Below are positions 36,178-44,468 of a stretch of 64,000 nucleotides of DNA, one piece after another. This DNA is from an uncultured Desulfobacteraceae bacterium (GTDB lineage Bacteria > Desulfobacterota > Desulfobacteria > Desulfobacterales > UBA5852): positions 186,001-250,000 of the forward strand of contig CAJXSL010000005.1 of NCBI GenBank assembly GCA_913060875.1, written 5' to 3'. Position numbers and translations under genes: made by a program. How positions within the stretch are numbered: the stretch's first letter is position 1; every line of letters begins with the position of its first letter. The notes beneath the pieces were generated by a model that was given only the letters and a program-made list of their open reading frames with translations, was not told the origin of the DNA and made no database searches.

Positions 36178-36295
36178 CCCGAACATTTCATGAAAATTTT
36201 CTACACAATAAATTTTATGCTACTATTCAGGGGTATCAAAGCTATTCGGGGTACAATTTTCAGGTGGCACTTTGTACCCTTCGCCGATTTCCAAA

Positions 36296-36428
36296 GTCAT
36301 AGAAATACCCTACGGGCGCGACCGAGATGCTCATTGGCCGCGTTATCAGGGGCTTGCGGTACAGGCGTACAGCGACGCCCCTGATGCCTTACCCATGAAC
36401 ATCTCGAACGCGTGAAATATCCGGGTTA
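36296..36428. repeat. MITE/REP-like palindromic element, copy B
   Basis: Outer arms CGAGATGCTCATTGG (36323-36337) and CCCATGAACATCTCG (36392-36406) pair with two mismatches. Inner arms ATCAGGGGC (36345-36353) and GCCCCTGAT (36377-36385) pair perfectly. The end reads CGCGTGAAATATCCGGGTT (36409-36427). It shares ATGCTCATTGG-CGCGTTATCAGGG with copy A. Confidence 0.65.
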
Positions 36429-36446
36429 GGCGCTTCCCGAAGACAA

Positions 36447-36489
36447 AAAACCTCACGCCGCCCCCTTGAGGGGACGTACGTGAGGTTTT
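36447..36489. terminator. Intrinsic terminator downstream of the acyl-CoA synthetase gene
   Basis: AAAACCTCACG (36447-36457) pairs with CGTGAGGTTTT (36479-36489) around a second hairpin CCCCTTGAGGGG. Read leftward it ends in TTTTTTG. It probably terminates the acyl-CoA synthetase transcript. Confidence 0.8.
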
Positions 36490-36581
36490 GATTTTCCCTT
36501 TGTCCCACCAGAAAAGAAGCGCCAAGCTCAAAGCGTCAAGCTTAAAGGGGGACGGCAAAACGGCTTGGGCCGCTCTTTATC

Positions 36582-38237
36582 TCACGCCTTGAACATGTCG
36601 CGGTAGGTCTCCCGCATGTCCCGTTTCAAAATCTTGCCGGTGGGGGTTTTGGGCAAGGCATCGACGATGACGACACTCTTGGGCACCTTGAACCCGGCCA
36701 GCTCCTTCTTGCAGAGGGCGACGACCTCCTCTTCGGTAATGGTTTCGCCCTGGCGGGGCACCACCACGGCCGTTACCGCCTCCACCCACTTGGGATGGGG
36801 CGTGCCGATGACCGCCACTTCCTCCACCCGCTTGTCCAGATAGATGGCCTCTTCCACCTCCCGGGTGGCCACGTTCTCCCCGCCGGTCTTGATCATATCT
36901 TTTTTGCGGTCCACCACGGTAATGTAGCGATCCTCATCCAGTTCCCCGATGTCCCCGGAGTGGAACCAGCCCCCCTGCATGGCGGCTTCGGTCTTTTCGG
37001 GGTCCTTGAAATACATGATCATGGCATGGGGCCCCTTGCCGCAGATCTCCCCCGGTGTCTTCACCGCATCGATGGGGCTGAAGGCATCGTCCTCCAGGCG
37101 GCTTTCCATATTGAGCCCGGCCATACCGGCGGAGCCCAGCTTGGTCAGGGCGTCTTCGGCTTTCAGGATGGTGTGGTAGGGGGCCAGTTCGGTCTGGCCG
37201 TAGTAGTTGTAGACCTTGCAGCCGGGCAGGCGTTCCATGATCTCCTTCAACACTTCCACCGGCATAATGGAGGCCCCGTAGTAGCACTTGGTCAGGCAGG
37301 AAAGATCGTATTTGTCGAAATCCGGGTGGCGCAAAAGGCCGATCCAGACCGTGGGCGGGGCAAAAAACATGTTGGCCCGGTAGCGGTCGATGGTTTTCAG
37401 AATCGCGCCGATGTCCGGCGCCATCAGGATGTTGGTGCCGCCCACATAAAAGATGGGGTTCAGGAAAACGTCGCGCTGGGCGCAGTGGTAGATGGGCAGG
37501 GCGTTCACGTTGATGTCGCCGGTTTCGTAGCCCCCGTCGATGATGGCCCCCATGTACTGGGCGATCAAGGCCTGGTTGGAGATAATGACCCCCTTGGGAA
37601 GGGACTCGGTGCCGCTGGTGTAAGTCATCTGGCAGGGGTCTTCGATGTGCAGGATAACGTCCGGTTCGGTGTCCGGCGCCTGATCAACCCAGGCGTCGAA
37701 GGCCATAAACCGGTCATCCGCCGGCGCCTCCCCCGCCCCCTGGTCGGACCACACCAGGTGCTGCACGGTGGGCATCTCGCCCAGCACGTCTTCGACAAGA
37801 CCGAAGAGGGCGTCTTCAACGATGAAGACCTTGCTCTCCGAGTGGTTGATGCAATAGGAGATGTCCGGCCCGCGCAGAAGATAATTGATGGCCAGGTAGA
37901 CCGCCCCGATCTTGCAGCAGCCCAGCCAGGTGAGCACATGGTGCAGGGTGTTATGGGCCAGAATGGCCACGCGGTCGTATTTCTGCACCCCCAGGCCGGT
38001 CAGGGCGTTGGCGGTGCGGTTGCAGGCCGCCTCCAGTTCGGCATAGGTCAGTTCTTGGTCACCGAAAATGAGGGCGGTCTTGTCGGGGTGGTGGTAGGCC
38101 GTGCGGCGCACCATGTCGGCAATCACCCACCGGTTGACCCGGTTGTAGCGATCCATCAGAAATTCGAGGTTTTCCTTGTCCAGGAGATTGAAACGGGCCT
38201 TTTCCTCTTCGGTCATCGGTCGAACGTCTGCTGTCAT
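36582..38237 (-). CDS. Acyl-CoA synthetase / AMP-forming ligase
   Basis: A 551-residue ANL-superfamily enzyme that activates a carboxylic acid to acyl-AMP and then acyl-CoA. Phosphate-binding loop MTYTSGTESLPKGV, A5-type motif NYYGQTE, A7 GGWFHSGDIGELDEDRYI, A8 DRKKDMIKTGGENV and the C-terminal catalytic Lys in PKTPTGKILKRDMR. Medium- or long-chain fatty acid is the likely substrate but is not proven. The ATG has GGAGGATC upstream. Expressed alone; terminator downstream. Confidence 0.88.
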   Translation of the reverse strand: MTADVRPMTEEEKARFNLLDKENLEFLMDRYNRVNRWVIADMVRRTAYHHPDKTALIFGDQELTYAELEAACNRTANALTGLGVQKYDRVAILAHNTLHHVLTWLGCCKIGAVYLAINYLLRGPDISYCINHSESKVFIVEDALFGLVEDVLGEMPTVQHLVWSDQGAGEAPADDRFMAFDAWVDQAPDTEPDVILHIEDPCQMTYTSGTESLPKGVIISNQALIAQYMGAIIDGGYETGDINVNALPIYHCAQRDVFLNPIFYVGGTNILMAPDIGAILKTIDRYRANMFFAPPTVWIGLLRHPDFDKYDLSCLTKCYYGASIMPVEVLKEIMERLPGCKVYNYYGQTELAPYHTILKAEDALTKLGSAGMAGLNMESRLEDDAFSPIDAVKTPGEICGKGPHAMIMYFKDPEKTEAAMQGGWFHSGDIGELDEDRYITVVDRKKDMIKTGGENVATREVEEAIYLDKRVEEVAVIGTPHPKWVEAVTAVVVPRQGETITEEEVVALCKKELAGFKVPKSVVIVDALPKTPTGKILKRDMRETYRDMFKA

Positions 38238-38531
38238 GATCGGGATCCTCCGCTGGGTTGAATGTCACAATGCTGTCAGTTCAGGAATGCATCCACAATT
38301 CTCCGGGTACCCACCTCAAAGGGGACTAAAAAATGAAGCCAATCTTAGCGAAAAAAACACTTTAAACTGAATGGACGCTATTTAGCAAATTCTCAAAATT
38401 TTTAGCCCCGACGCGCGTTGCTGTCAAATGAATTCGCCGATCAGGGCCATCAAAGGAGGGGACCGCCTGTTTTGCAATCAAGGCGATAGCAGAGTTACGT
38501 CAGACTTATGTCCATAAGAAAGGAATTCAGA
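38238..38531. other. Gene-free stretch upstream of the acyl-CoA synthetase gene
   Basis: I see no gene. It should hold the leftward promoter of the synthetase gene, but I could not place one with confidence. Confidence 0.3.
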
Positions 38532-38557
38532 AAGGCGAGGCCCAAAGGCCTCGCCTT
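38532..38557. terminator. Strong hairpin AAGGCGAGGCC/GGCCTCGCCTT
   Basis: A perfect 11-bp stem (38532-38542 with 38547-38557) and a 4-nt CAAA loop. The T-tract is weak on either side. It may be a terminator. The following 38558-38779 is gene-free and contains the palindrome GTTACGTAAC (38707-38716) and several GC-rich short helices. Confidence 0.55.
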
Positions 38558-38779
38558 ATTGGAGGAAAGGTAGATTAGCACATATGTCTACCTCGGCGCC
38601 TTGCGGATATGGCGTTGCCGCGAGGCACCGTTTATAGGGTAGGCATGCACAACAGGGTGTCAAGCATGGCACGGGCGGCCCCCGATGAACCTTTTGGTCG
38701 GCAACCGTTACGTAACCCATAAAGGACCTCGGGGAGATTCCGCCCAAGCGAATGAAACCTACAACCACTGGAGTCGACA

Positions 38780-39328
38780 ATGAAACATTTACGCAAGCAA
38801 GCCAAAATCCGACAATTCATCACTGCATTTGTCGCCGGCATTTTCCTGCTGGGCCTTGTTCCCGGCACGTCCTGCGCCGAGATGATTTTTAAAAAAGCGC
38901 TGAAATTCCAACAAAAATTCGCCCCCCCAATCATGCTGGATCAAACCCTCATGAACGTCAACGTGCCGCTCGACATCGCCAACATGCCGGGGCCATGGGA
39001 AAATGCCAAATTCAAAGCCGCGGCGGTCGTCTATTTCCTGGATGCCGCCAGTGAACCGGTGGGATATGGCGCCAGCAGCGGGGGTCTGGAAGAGGGTGCC
39101 CCTATTGATGTGGCGCTTGCCAATGGCAGCTACAGCGGCACCGTTGTTTTTCCGATCAAGGCCGCGGCGGGAACAATTACCGGCAAAACCTGCTGTTTTG
39201 TCATCTTGATGGCCGAATTGGGGAATCAACGCATGTTCATTGGCACTTCCATGGGCGGCACCGCCCCCAATTCCTGTGATGGCTTTATTAACCTTGATAT
39301 CCCCCCCGGCACTATTATCAACTTTTGA
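38780..39328 (+). CDS. Secreted protein of unknown function
   Basis: A 182-residue protein with a clear signal peptide (about 1-33, FVAGIFLLGLVPGTSCA). The mature chain looks like a small beta-sandwich: VPLDIANMPGPWENAKFKAAAVVYFLD, YSGTVVFPI, KTCCFVILMAEL. It has three Cys in the mature part, with a CC pair. Not recognised. The gene is followed 39 nt later by a second secreted protein gene, so they may be cotranscribed. Confidence 0.7.
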   Translation: MKHLRKQAKIRQFITAFVAGIFLLGLVPGTSCAEMIFKKALKFQQKFAPPIMLDQTLMNVNVPLDIANMPGPWENAKFKAAAVVYFLDAASEPVGYGASSGGLEEGAPIDVALANGSYSGTVVFPIKAAAGTITGKTCCFVILMAELGNQRMFIGTSMGGTAPNSCDGFINLDIPPGTIINF

Positions 39329-39367
39329 GATTTAGAAAACGGACGCGCGCATCCACAGGAGGTTGTC

Positions 39368-40183
39368 ATGCAAAAAAGCCACATTGGCTATATTTTCATT
39401 GCCCTGCTCACCCTGCTGGCCGCTGTACCCTGCCAGGGGGGCGAAATCACGCCGGCAGCGTCAACGCCGACATTCCAACTGGCCAATCCGCCCGACATCA
39501 CGGTGGCCCCCATCGCCTACGCGGGGCCGCAGCTTTCCGATATCGGCATGAAGCTCATTACCTACCATGGCCCGGATCTGTCAGATATCACTTTAGACCC
39601 CATTGTTTTTGACAACCAATCCATTGCCATTGCCAAGAAACCGGCCCTCCAAATGGCCGCCGCCCCGCCGAACCTGGCAGGATCGGTCGCCCGGGCCGCC
39701 CAGCGCCTTCCCGGCGTCCAGCCCGGCTTGAAAATCCTGTCGCCCAAACCCGGCCAGACCCTCACCGGCAGCGTGCCCTTGGAGGTTGAAATCACCGGCT
39801 GGCAGGGGGTTCCCAGGGTCGATCTGGCCTGGTGGTGGAGCCCGGCCGCCTCCCCGGGCCAATGGCCCGCCACCCCCCAAGGCATGACCGTCCGGGAGCA
39901 TCTCAATGGTCAGACCCGCATCATCATCCCCCGGGCCGCCTTTGCAAAGCCCGGTCTGTGGCGACTGCAAGCCTCGGTTAAACTCTCGGACACCCGGCAG
40001 GTGATCGACGATGTCAGCTTTACCCTTGCCGGTCCCCTGCAACCGATCGTCCCTAAACCCAAGGTACCCGGTGCGGTGACCAGTGCCCCAGCGGCCACCG
40101 GGAGCCTGCAACCGCAGCAAGCCGCACCCAACCGCGCAACAGGGATGAAGCCCATTCCAAAGGATATGATAAAAAAGCAGTAG
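39368..40183 (+). CDS. Secreted protein with Ig-like domain, unknown function
   Basis: A 271-residue exported protein (signal peptide about 1-25, LTLLAAVPCQGG). A low-complexity part with repeated [PG]-DI/DLSDI segments (VAPIAYAGPQLSDI, ITYHGPDLSDI) is followed by an Ig-like fold (about 120-225: LKILSPKPGQTLTGSVPLEV ... PGLWRLQASVKLSDT) and a Pro/Ala/Gln-rich tail. Possibly binds the envelope surface. Follows the other secreted gene with an AGGAGG-like site before its start. Confidence 0.7.
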   Translation: MQKSHIGYIFIALLTLLAAVPCQGGEITPAASTPTFQLANPPDITVAPIAYAGPQLSDIGMKLITYHGPDLSDITLDPIVFDNQSIAIAKKPALQMAAAPPNLAGSVARAAQRLPGVQPGLKILSPKPGQTLTGSVPLEVEITGWQGVPRVDLAWWWSPAASPGQWPATPQGMTVREHLNGQTRIIIPRAAFAKPGLWRLQASVKLSDTRQVIDDVSFTLAGPLQPIVPKPKVPGAVTSAPAATGSLQPQQAAPNRATGMKPIPKDMIKKQ

Positions 40184-40247
40184 GTTGTTTTTAGCGTCAA
40201 GCGCCGTCCGCATGGTGGGAGGCCTCAGATGGCCCCCGCAAGGGAGC

Positions 40248-40469
40248 TTAAAATGGTGCTTTCAACATGCGGTCGATTCCGAGGATAGCGTCCTTAATGG
40301 TGGCATGCCATATAAGCGCTTGTGTTATTTGTTTATTTAGCTTGGTCCCTTGAAACCCTGGCCCCTGGGCCCCATAATCGACTCTCAAGTACCAGCACAA
40401 CTTCGCCGATAAAGACAGACGAGCCAAACCCGGATATTTCACGCGTCCGAGATGCTCGGGCGTACGCAT
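40248..40469 (-). CDS. Small open frame with possible transposon-derived sequence
   Basis: A 73-residue open frame. Its N-terminal codons are made by repeat copy C, and the rest (LCWYLRVDYGAQGPGFQGTK, then QALIWHATIKDAI) looks like real protein sequence rather than random. I suspect a remnant of a mobile-element gene, but cannot name a family. No Shine-Dalgarno is evident. Confidence 0.3.
   Translation of the reverse strand: MRTPEHLGRVKYPGLARLSLSAKLCWYLRVDYGAQGPGFQGTKLNKQITQALIWHATIKDAILGIDRMLKAPF
40428..40458. repeat. MITE/REP-like element, partial copy C
   Basis: AACCCGGATATTTCACGCGT followed by CCGAGATGCTC; it matches the reverse complement of the end of copy B at 27 of 28 positions, then diverges. 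A half-copy. Confidence 0.6.
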
Positions 40470-40525
40470 GGTATAGAAGCAGCCGGAAACCGCTCGTCCA
40501 CGGAAGGAAGGAAACCCGTCGATTC

Positions 40526-40924
40526 ATGGGAAGCATTAGGACGACATACGACATGCCGAACGACCTGACCATCGTCACGGCGGCCGGCAGGATGAAACCG
40601 GTTGATTTTCAGGAATGGACCGCAAGCTACTACAGGGGCAGGGTCACGTCCCTGACCTTATGGGACCTCAGGCAGGCCGATCTTTCTGAAATCAAGGCCG
40701 AAGATCTCAGAAAAGACGCCATCCATACCAGAAACATGGCCGTCGTCCGCAAGGGCGGTAAAACCGCCATCGTATCGGGAGATGCCCTGGCCTATGGATT
40801 GAGCCGGATGCTCGAAACCTTCTATGAACTTGAAAACGTCCCCTTTGACATGGAGGTCTTTCGGGATGTTGAAGAAGCAAAAAGTTGGCTGGGCATGCCA
40901 ATGGAAGGTGGACATGGTGATTAA
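40526..40924 (+). CDS. STAS/SpoIIAA-like domain protein
   Basis: About 132 residues with the alternating strand-helix pattern of STAS/SpoIIAA-like proteins: LTIVTAAGRMKPVDFQEW, VTSLTLWDLRQADLSEIK, NMAVVRKGGKTAIVSG, VPFDMEVFRDVEEAKSWL. Serves in regulation or membrane association in other bacteria; here unknown. ATG 40526 has AAGGAAGGAAA about 15 nt upstream. The possible phosphorylation Ser of true antagonists is not obvious. Confidence 0.6.
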   Translation: MGSIRTTYDMPNDLTIVTAAGRMKPVDFQEWTASYYRGRVTSLTLWDLRQADLSEIKAEDLRKDAIHTRNMAVVRKGGKTAIVSGDALAYGLSRMLETFYELENVPFDMEVFRDVEEAKSWLGMPMEGGHGD

Positions 40925-41062
40925 GATCGCCTTCTTCATATCGAGCACGAAAGAAAGAGGCCCGGCGCCAGGTTCCTTAAAACGGGCATGGAAGTCCGGA
41001 GCTTTCGGTTCCGGCCGTTTTTCGAACGCGATACCGCCCTGCAATGGCTCACGACTGCGCCG

Positions 41063-41569
41063 TCATGACTGCGGGCCCGGGGTCTTCCGCTTTTCCTGGC
41101 GCCATTCCCAGGGGGCTTTCGGGTTTTTGTCACCCCACAGCCCCATCCCCGCCTTGCGGGCTTCGGCCTCGGTATCGGCGTAGTCCTGCCGGTCCACATA
41201 CTGCTGAAAATACCAGGCATACCCTGCCTTGAGGATCTCCAGATTCAATTCACGGCCATCCTCGAGAAAAACCGTGGCAATGGTCCGGTCAAACCGGTCG
41301 ATACCGACGAGCCGATACATGATGATCTTGCCGAAACACTGCTCGGTGGTGAACTGCTTGGCCTTTTCGCCGAAAGGCTGCCCTTCCTCGGGGCAGTCGA
41401 TGCCGTGCAGCCGCAATTTGACCAACTTGTTCTCAGCCTCGAGAATCGAGATCGAATCCCCGCTGGTGACACCAACGACACGGGCGGTTAAAAGGTCGTC
41501 CGATTGGGCGGCAGCAGCGAAGATCAGGCCGGCCAGCAACAGCAAACCCATGATCGAAAATCGTCGCAT
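41063..41569 (-). CDS. Secreted thermonuclease-like nuclease (SNase fold)
   Basis: A 168-residue exported nuclease. Signal peptide (about 1-22). SNase catalytic set: Asp38 in TSGDSI, Arg53 in LRLHGIDCPE, Glu61 or Glu62, and Arg95 in DRFDRTIA. These correspond to D21, R35, E43 and R87 of staphylococcal nuclease, so it should be active. ATG 41569 has AGGAGGGG upstream. It is followed by no close neighbour in the same direction. Confidence 0.88.
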   Translation of the reverse strand: MRRFSIMGLLLLAGLIFAAAAQSDDLLTARVVGVTSGDSISILEAENKLVKLRLHGIDCPEEGQPFGEKAKQFTTEQCFGKIIMYRLVGIDRFDRTIATVFLEDGRELNLEILKAGYAWYFQQYVDRQDYADTEAEARKAGMGLWGDKNPKAPWEWRQEKRKTPGPQS

Positions 41570-41628
41570 ATCCCCTCCTGCCATTGCTTCAACCTGCTGT
41601 CAATCGTGATCGTCCAGGGTACCACGAA

Positions 41629-42312
41629 TCATCTGCCAAGGTAATGCTTATCCCCCTGCACCCACCCCAGGTACAGGACCAGTCCATCGAACTGCACCGC
41701 CGAGTGGACGTTGTTCTTCTTCGCTTTGATCCCGAACAGCGCCGCATAGCGGGCGAATTCATCGAACCCCCGGTCCTCGGGACTGAATGAGTGCACCAGC
41801 ATAAGGGCGATTCCCGCCTGGAACTTGCGGGCCATCAGTTTGGCGGATACGGTGCGGTGGAGCAGTTGGTAGGGGGTGTTCATCACGTCATCGACCGGAA
41901 GATTGAGCTCCGAGCAAAGGAATTCGAGACGCGCCTGCTTCCCGGCGGAGGGATTCTGGAACCATTCCGATACCCGTTTGTCGAAAGGCTCATCCACCTT
42001 GCCTTCGACGGTAATGCTGACAAGTTGATCGGCAGACTTCGCCAGAACAAAAATGTCGTTCTGGCTGGCGGCCCGGCCGCCGGGGAGCGGCACCTTGTGC
42101 TCCGGAATCGCCAGCAAAGGCTCAATATGTTTGAAGGTTGCCGAATCGGAGTTATCGAAGGCCTGGCGCACACAGGCCGGAAAGCCATCCGCTTCCTGCC
42201 AGCAATAAGCCAGAGTCCGGGCCGAATAGCCGGTCTTCCACTGTTTGTCCGGCTCCGCCAGAAATGGCCGCCAATCGTCGGCCGACCGTGCCGGTAGGTA
42301 AATTGTGTTCAT
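41629..42312 (-). CDS. DUF6946-like protein with possible PD-(D/E)xK core
   Basis: A 227-residue soluble protein. The central block NDIFVLAKSADQLVSITVEG followed by KVDEPFD (about 85-111) has the spacing of a PD-(D/E)xK nuclease core: Asp86 and Glu103-Gly-Lys105. The family resembles DUF6946. A nuclease or helper role is possible. It lies 59 nt upstream of the secreted nuclease gene on the same strand. Confidence 0.55.
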   Translation of the reverse strand: MNTIYLPARSADDWRPFLAEPDKQWKTGYSARTLAYCWQEADGFPACVRQAFDNSDSATFKHIEPLLAIPEHKVPLPGGRAASQNDIFVLAKSADQLVSITVEGKVDEPFDKRVSEWFQNPSAGKQARLEFLCSELNLPVDDVMNTPYQLLHRTVSAKLMARKFQAGIALMLVHSFSPEDRGFDEFARYAALFGIKAKKNNVHSAVQFDGLVLYLGWVQGDKHYLGR

Positions 42313-42580
42313 GTGGAATCAGTGCTCCCTCAATACAGCATTAAAGACCCATATTTTAACCAGCCGCTTCCCGTGCGTTCGCTCCAACCACCGGTTCCGC
42401 TTTCGAATACCCCGGCTGGCCGCAAATCGAGACAGTTATCTGAGAACCATTCTTAACACGCTGTGATTGTTTAGCAATATGGATTATCTGTTCTGGTTAG
42501 CACGTATTGAACCAATTCTCAAACGTTCGGTCGACACAACATCGAATATGCCGCGGGCAGCTGGCCGGGGGCTTCCGTGC

Positions 42581-43939
42581 CTAATGGTTGAAGGCGGTCG
42601 GCTGGGGCGGTGCCGCCGTCTTCCGGTGGCTTTCCATCAATATCACGCCGGCGGCCACGATGATGGCGGTGATCACCAGGAAGGGCACGAACATGTCTTT
42701 CTGAACGGCGCCCCAGATGATGTAGAGAGAACCGGCCGCGGCCAGCAGGGGGGCAACAAAACGGGCGCCTGGCCCCAGATCCCGGTATTTCCGCATGACC
42801 CAGGCGTAGATGGCGATGTAGATGACATACAGAAACGCAATGGGGAGCTCCGAAATATCCATGAAGCCCCCCCACCAGCCGGCAAAATTGCCGTACCAGA
42901 CCACCAGCCACAGGGAAGACATGCCCAGGCCCAGCCAGGCCGAGTTCAGCGTGCTGTTGGTGCGGGGATGGAGGCGTTTGAAAAAATCGGGGGCCGGCCC
43001 CAGATTCCGAGAGGCGATGGCGTACATGCCCCGCGCCGATCCCATGATCAGGCCGTTCAGGGTTCCCAGGCAGGAGATGATCACGAAGACGGTCAGCAGC
43101 GTGCCGGCGATGTTGCCGAAAATCAGGGAAAAAACCTTGACCGGGGCGTCGTCGCCGGCGGCAATCACCTGGTCGTTGGACAGGGCGCCGGATATCCCGA
43201 GGTAGTAGAGCATGTAAATCAGAATGATGAAGATGGTGCCGGCCACCAGGGCGCGCGGCAGGGTCCGTCTGGCATCGCGCAGCTCGGCATTGATGGCCGT
43301 GGCGATGATCCAGCCTTCATAGGCAAACGCCGTGGACAGCGTGGCCACGGCCAGCCCTCCTCCGGAGGATACGGTTTGGGCACTGTGGGTAAAACTCTCG
43401 ATCGTCTGGCCGTTCGACAGGCCGGCGATGGTGCCGACGATGGCCACGAGACACAGGGGGATCAACTTTATGACGGTTGCCAAAACCTGCCATTTGCCGG
43501 CCAGCACCGGCGAATAGCAATTCAACAGGAAAAAGCCCACCAAATACACCGCAGCAATCGTCCAGACCCCCTGGTCGAGTCCGAACAGCACCGCTGTGTA
43601 ATTCGCGGAAACCCATGCCAGCACCGCCACCAGAGTGGGGTAGTAGATCAATGTCATGAACCAGGCCACAAGGTAGCCGGCCTTGCGGCCATAGGCCTCT
43701 TCGAAATAATCCACCACGCCGTTGACCTTTTCGATGCGGGTGGCGATGTTAGCGAACACGTAGGCCGTGACCACCATGATGGCCCCGCCAATGAGCCAGG
43801 CGAGCAGGGCCGTGGGCAGACGGCCGCCCGAAGCGACGAGGACATCGTCCGCCTTGAAGAATACACCGGAACCGATCACGATCCCCACGACCATGGCGGT
43901 TGCCGTCCAAAAGCCATACTTTTTTTCAAGCGCATTCAT
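42581..43939 (-). CDS. APC-family amino acid permease
   Basis: A 452-residue inner-membrane transporter with about 12 helices. It opens with the APC signature YGFWTATAMVVGIVIGSGVFF, where the unwound G-S-G segment of helix 1 binds substrate, and has IAAVYLVGFFLLNCYSP and ALVAGTIFIILIYMLYYLG. The amino acid is unknown. ATG 43939 begins at the signature; the open frame to 44155 is rejected. The region upstream carries direct repeats TTATTCGCCA. Confidence 0.85.
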   Translation of the reverse strand: MNALEKKYGFWTATAMVVGIVIGSGVFFKADDVLVASGGRLPTALLAWLIGGAIMVVTAYVFANIATRIEKVNGVVDYFEEAYGRKAGYLVAWFMTLIYYPTLVAVLAWVSANYTAVLFGLDQGVWTIAAVYLVGFFLLNCYSPVLAGKWQVLATVIKLIPLCLVAIVGTIAGLSNGQTIESFTHSAQTVSSGGGLAVATLSTAFAYEGWIIATAINAELRDARRTLPRALVAGTIFIILIYMLYYLGISGALSNDQVIAAGDDAPVKVFSLIFGNIAGTLLTVFVIISCLGTLNGLIMGSARGMYAIASRNLGPAPDFFKRLHPRTNSTLNSAWLGLGMSSLWLVVWYGNFAGWWGGFMDISELPIAFLYVIYIAIYAWVMRKYRDLGPGARFVAPLLAAAGSLYIIWGAVQKDMFVPFLVITAIIVAAGVILMESHRKTAAPPQPTAFNH

Positions 43940-44390
43940 TGTGCAATGTGTCCTTGTTCCCGTTTCATCTGAATGAAGCCGCCGGGCCATGCGGCCGGCC
44001 GCCAATGCGTCCTGCCCGGCAGTAAAATCCCGCGTTTCAAACAGGCAGCCGCAACCGCAAGGCAGCGACCATACGCCCATCAATGCCAGTTGACAAGCCC
44101 CATCTTTCCGGTGGACCGCCGCTTTCCGCAGAGACAGGTCATACGGCACAGGCATCGATAATGAAGTCGTTGTAAAACAAACGCTTGCATTCTTTTCTCC
44201 GTAGCTTTTTATTCGCCAAACATTACGACATAATCACATGAATATATATTTATTCGCCATTTTTGACGATTTATGCGGATGCAGGCATCACCATGAACGA
44301 ATGCCGCATCTTCGCGGAAACGACCGCCGCGCCAACCTTCAGCCAGCACAACGCGCCGCCGCCAGTTGGAAAACGCTTTAGCAAAATTAT
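43940..44390. other. Divergent intergenic stretch, AT-rich
   Basis: No gene seen. Two direct copies of TTATTCGCCA about 40 bp apart (near 44209 and 44250) may belong to a promoter of the permease gene. The base composition falls towards the HTH/NTase module. Confidence 0.35.
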
Positions 44391-44450
44391 CTATAGTTAA
44401 TTTTTATTAACTATAGTTGACTTTTATTATTTATAGTTTATTTTAAAAGA
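44391..44450. repeat. Three 20-bp tandem direct repeats upstream of the HTH gene
   Basis: CTATAGTTAATTTTTATTAA (44391-44410), CTATAGTTGACTTTTATTAT (44411-44430) and TTATAGTTTATTTTAAAAGA (44431-44450). The first two match at 17 of 20. One repeat is about two helical turns, as expected for cooperative repressor binding. They end 18 nt before the ATG of the HTH protein. Confidence 0.7.
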
Positions 44451-44468
44451 AAAAAGAAAGGCGATCCA

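Noticed and set aside
38558-38779. Cyclic-di-GMP or cobalamin riboswitch before the secreted genes
   Set aside because: The conserved cores of these riboswitches could not be found in the sequence.
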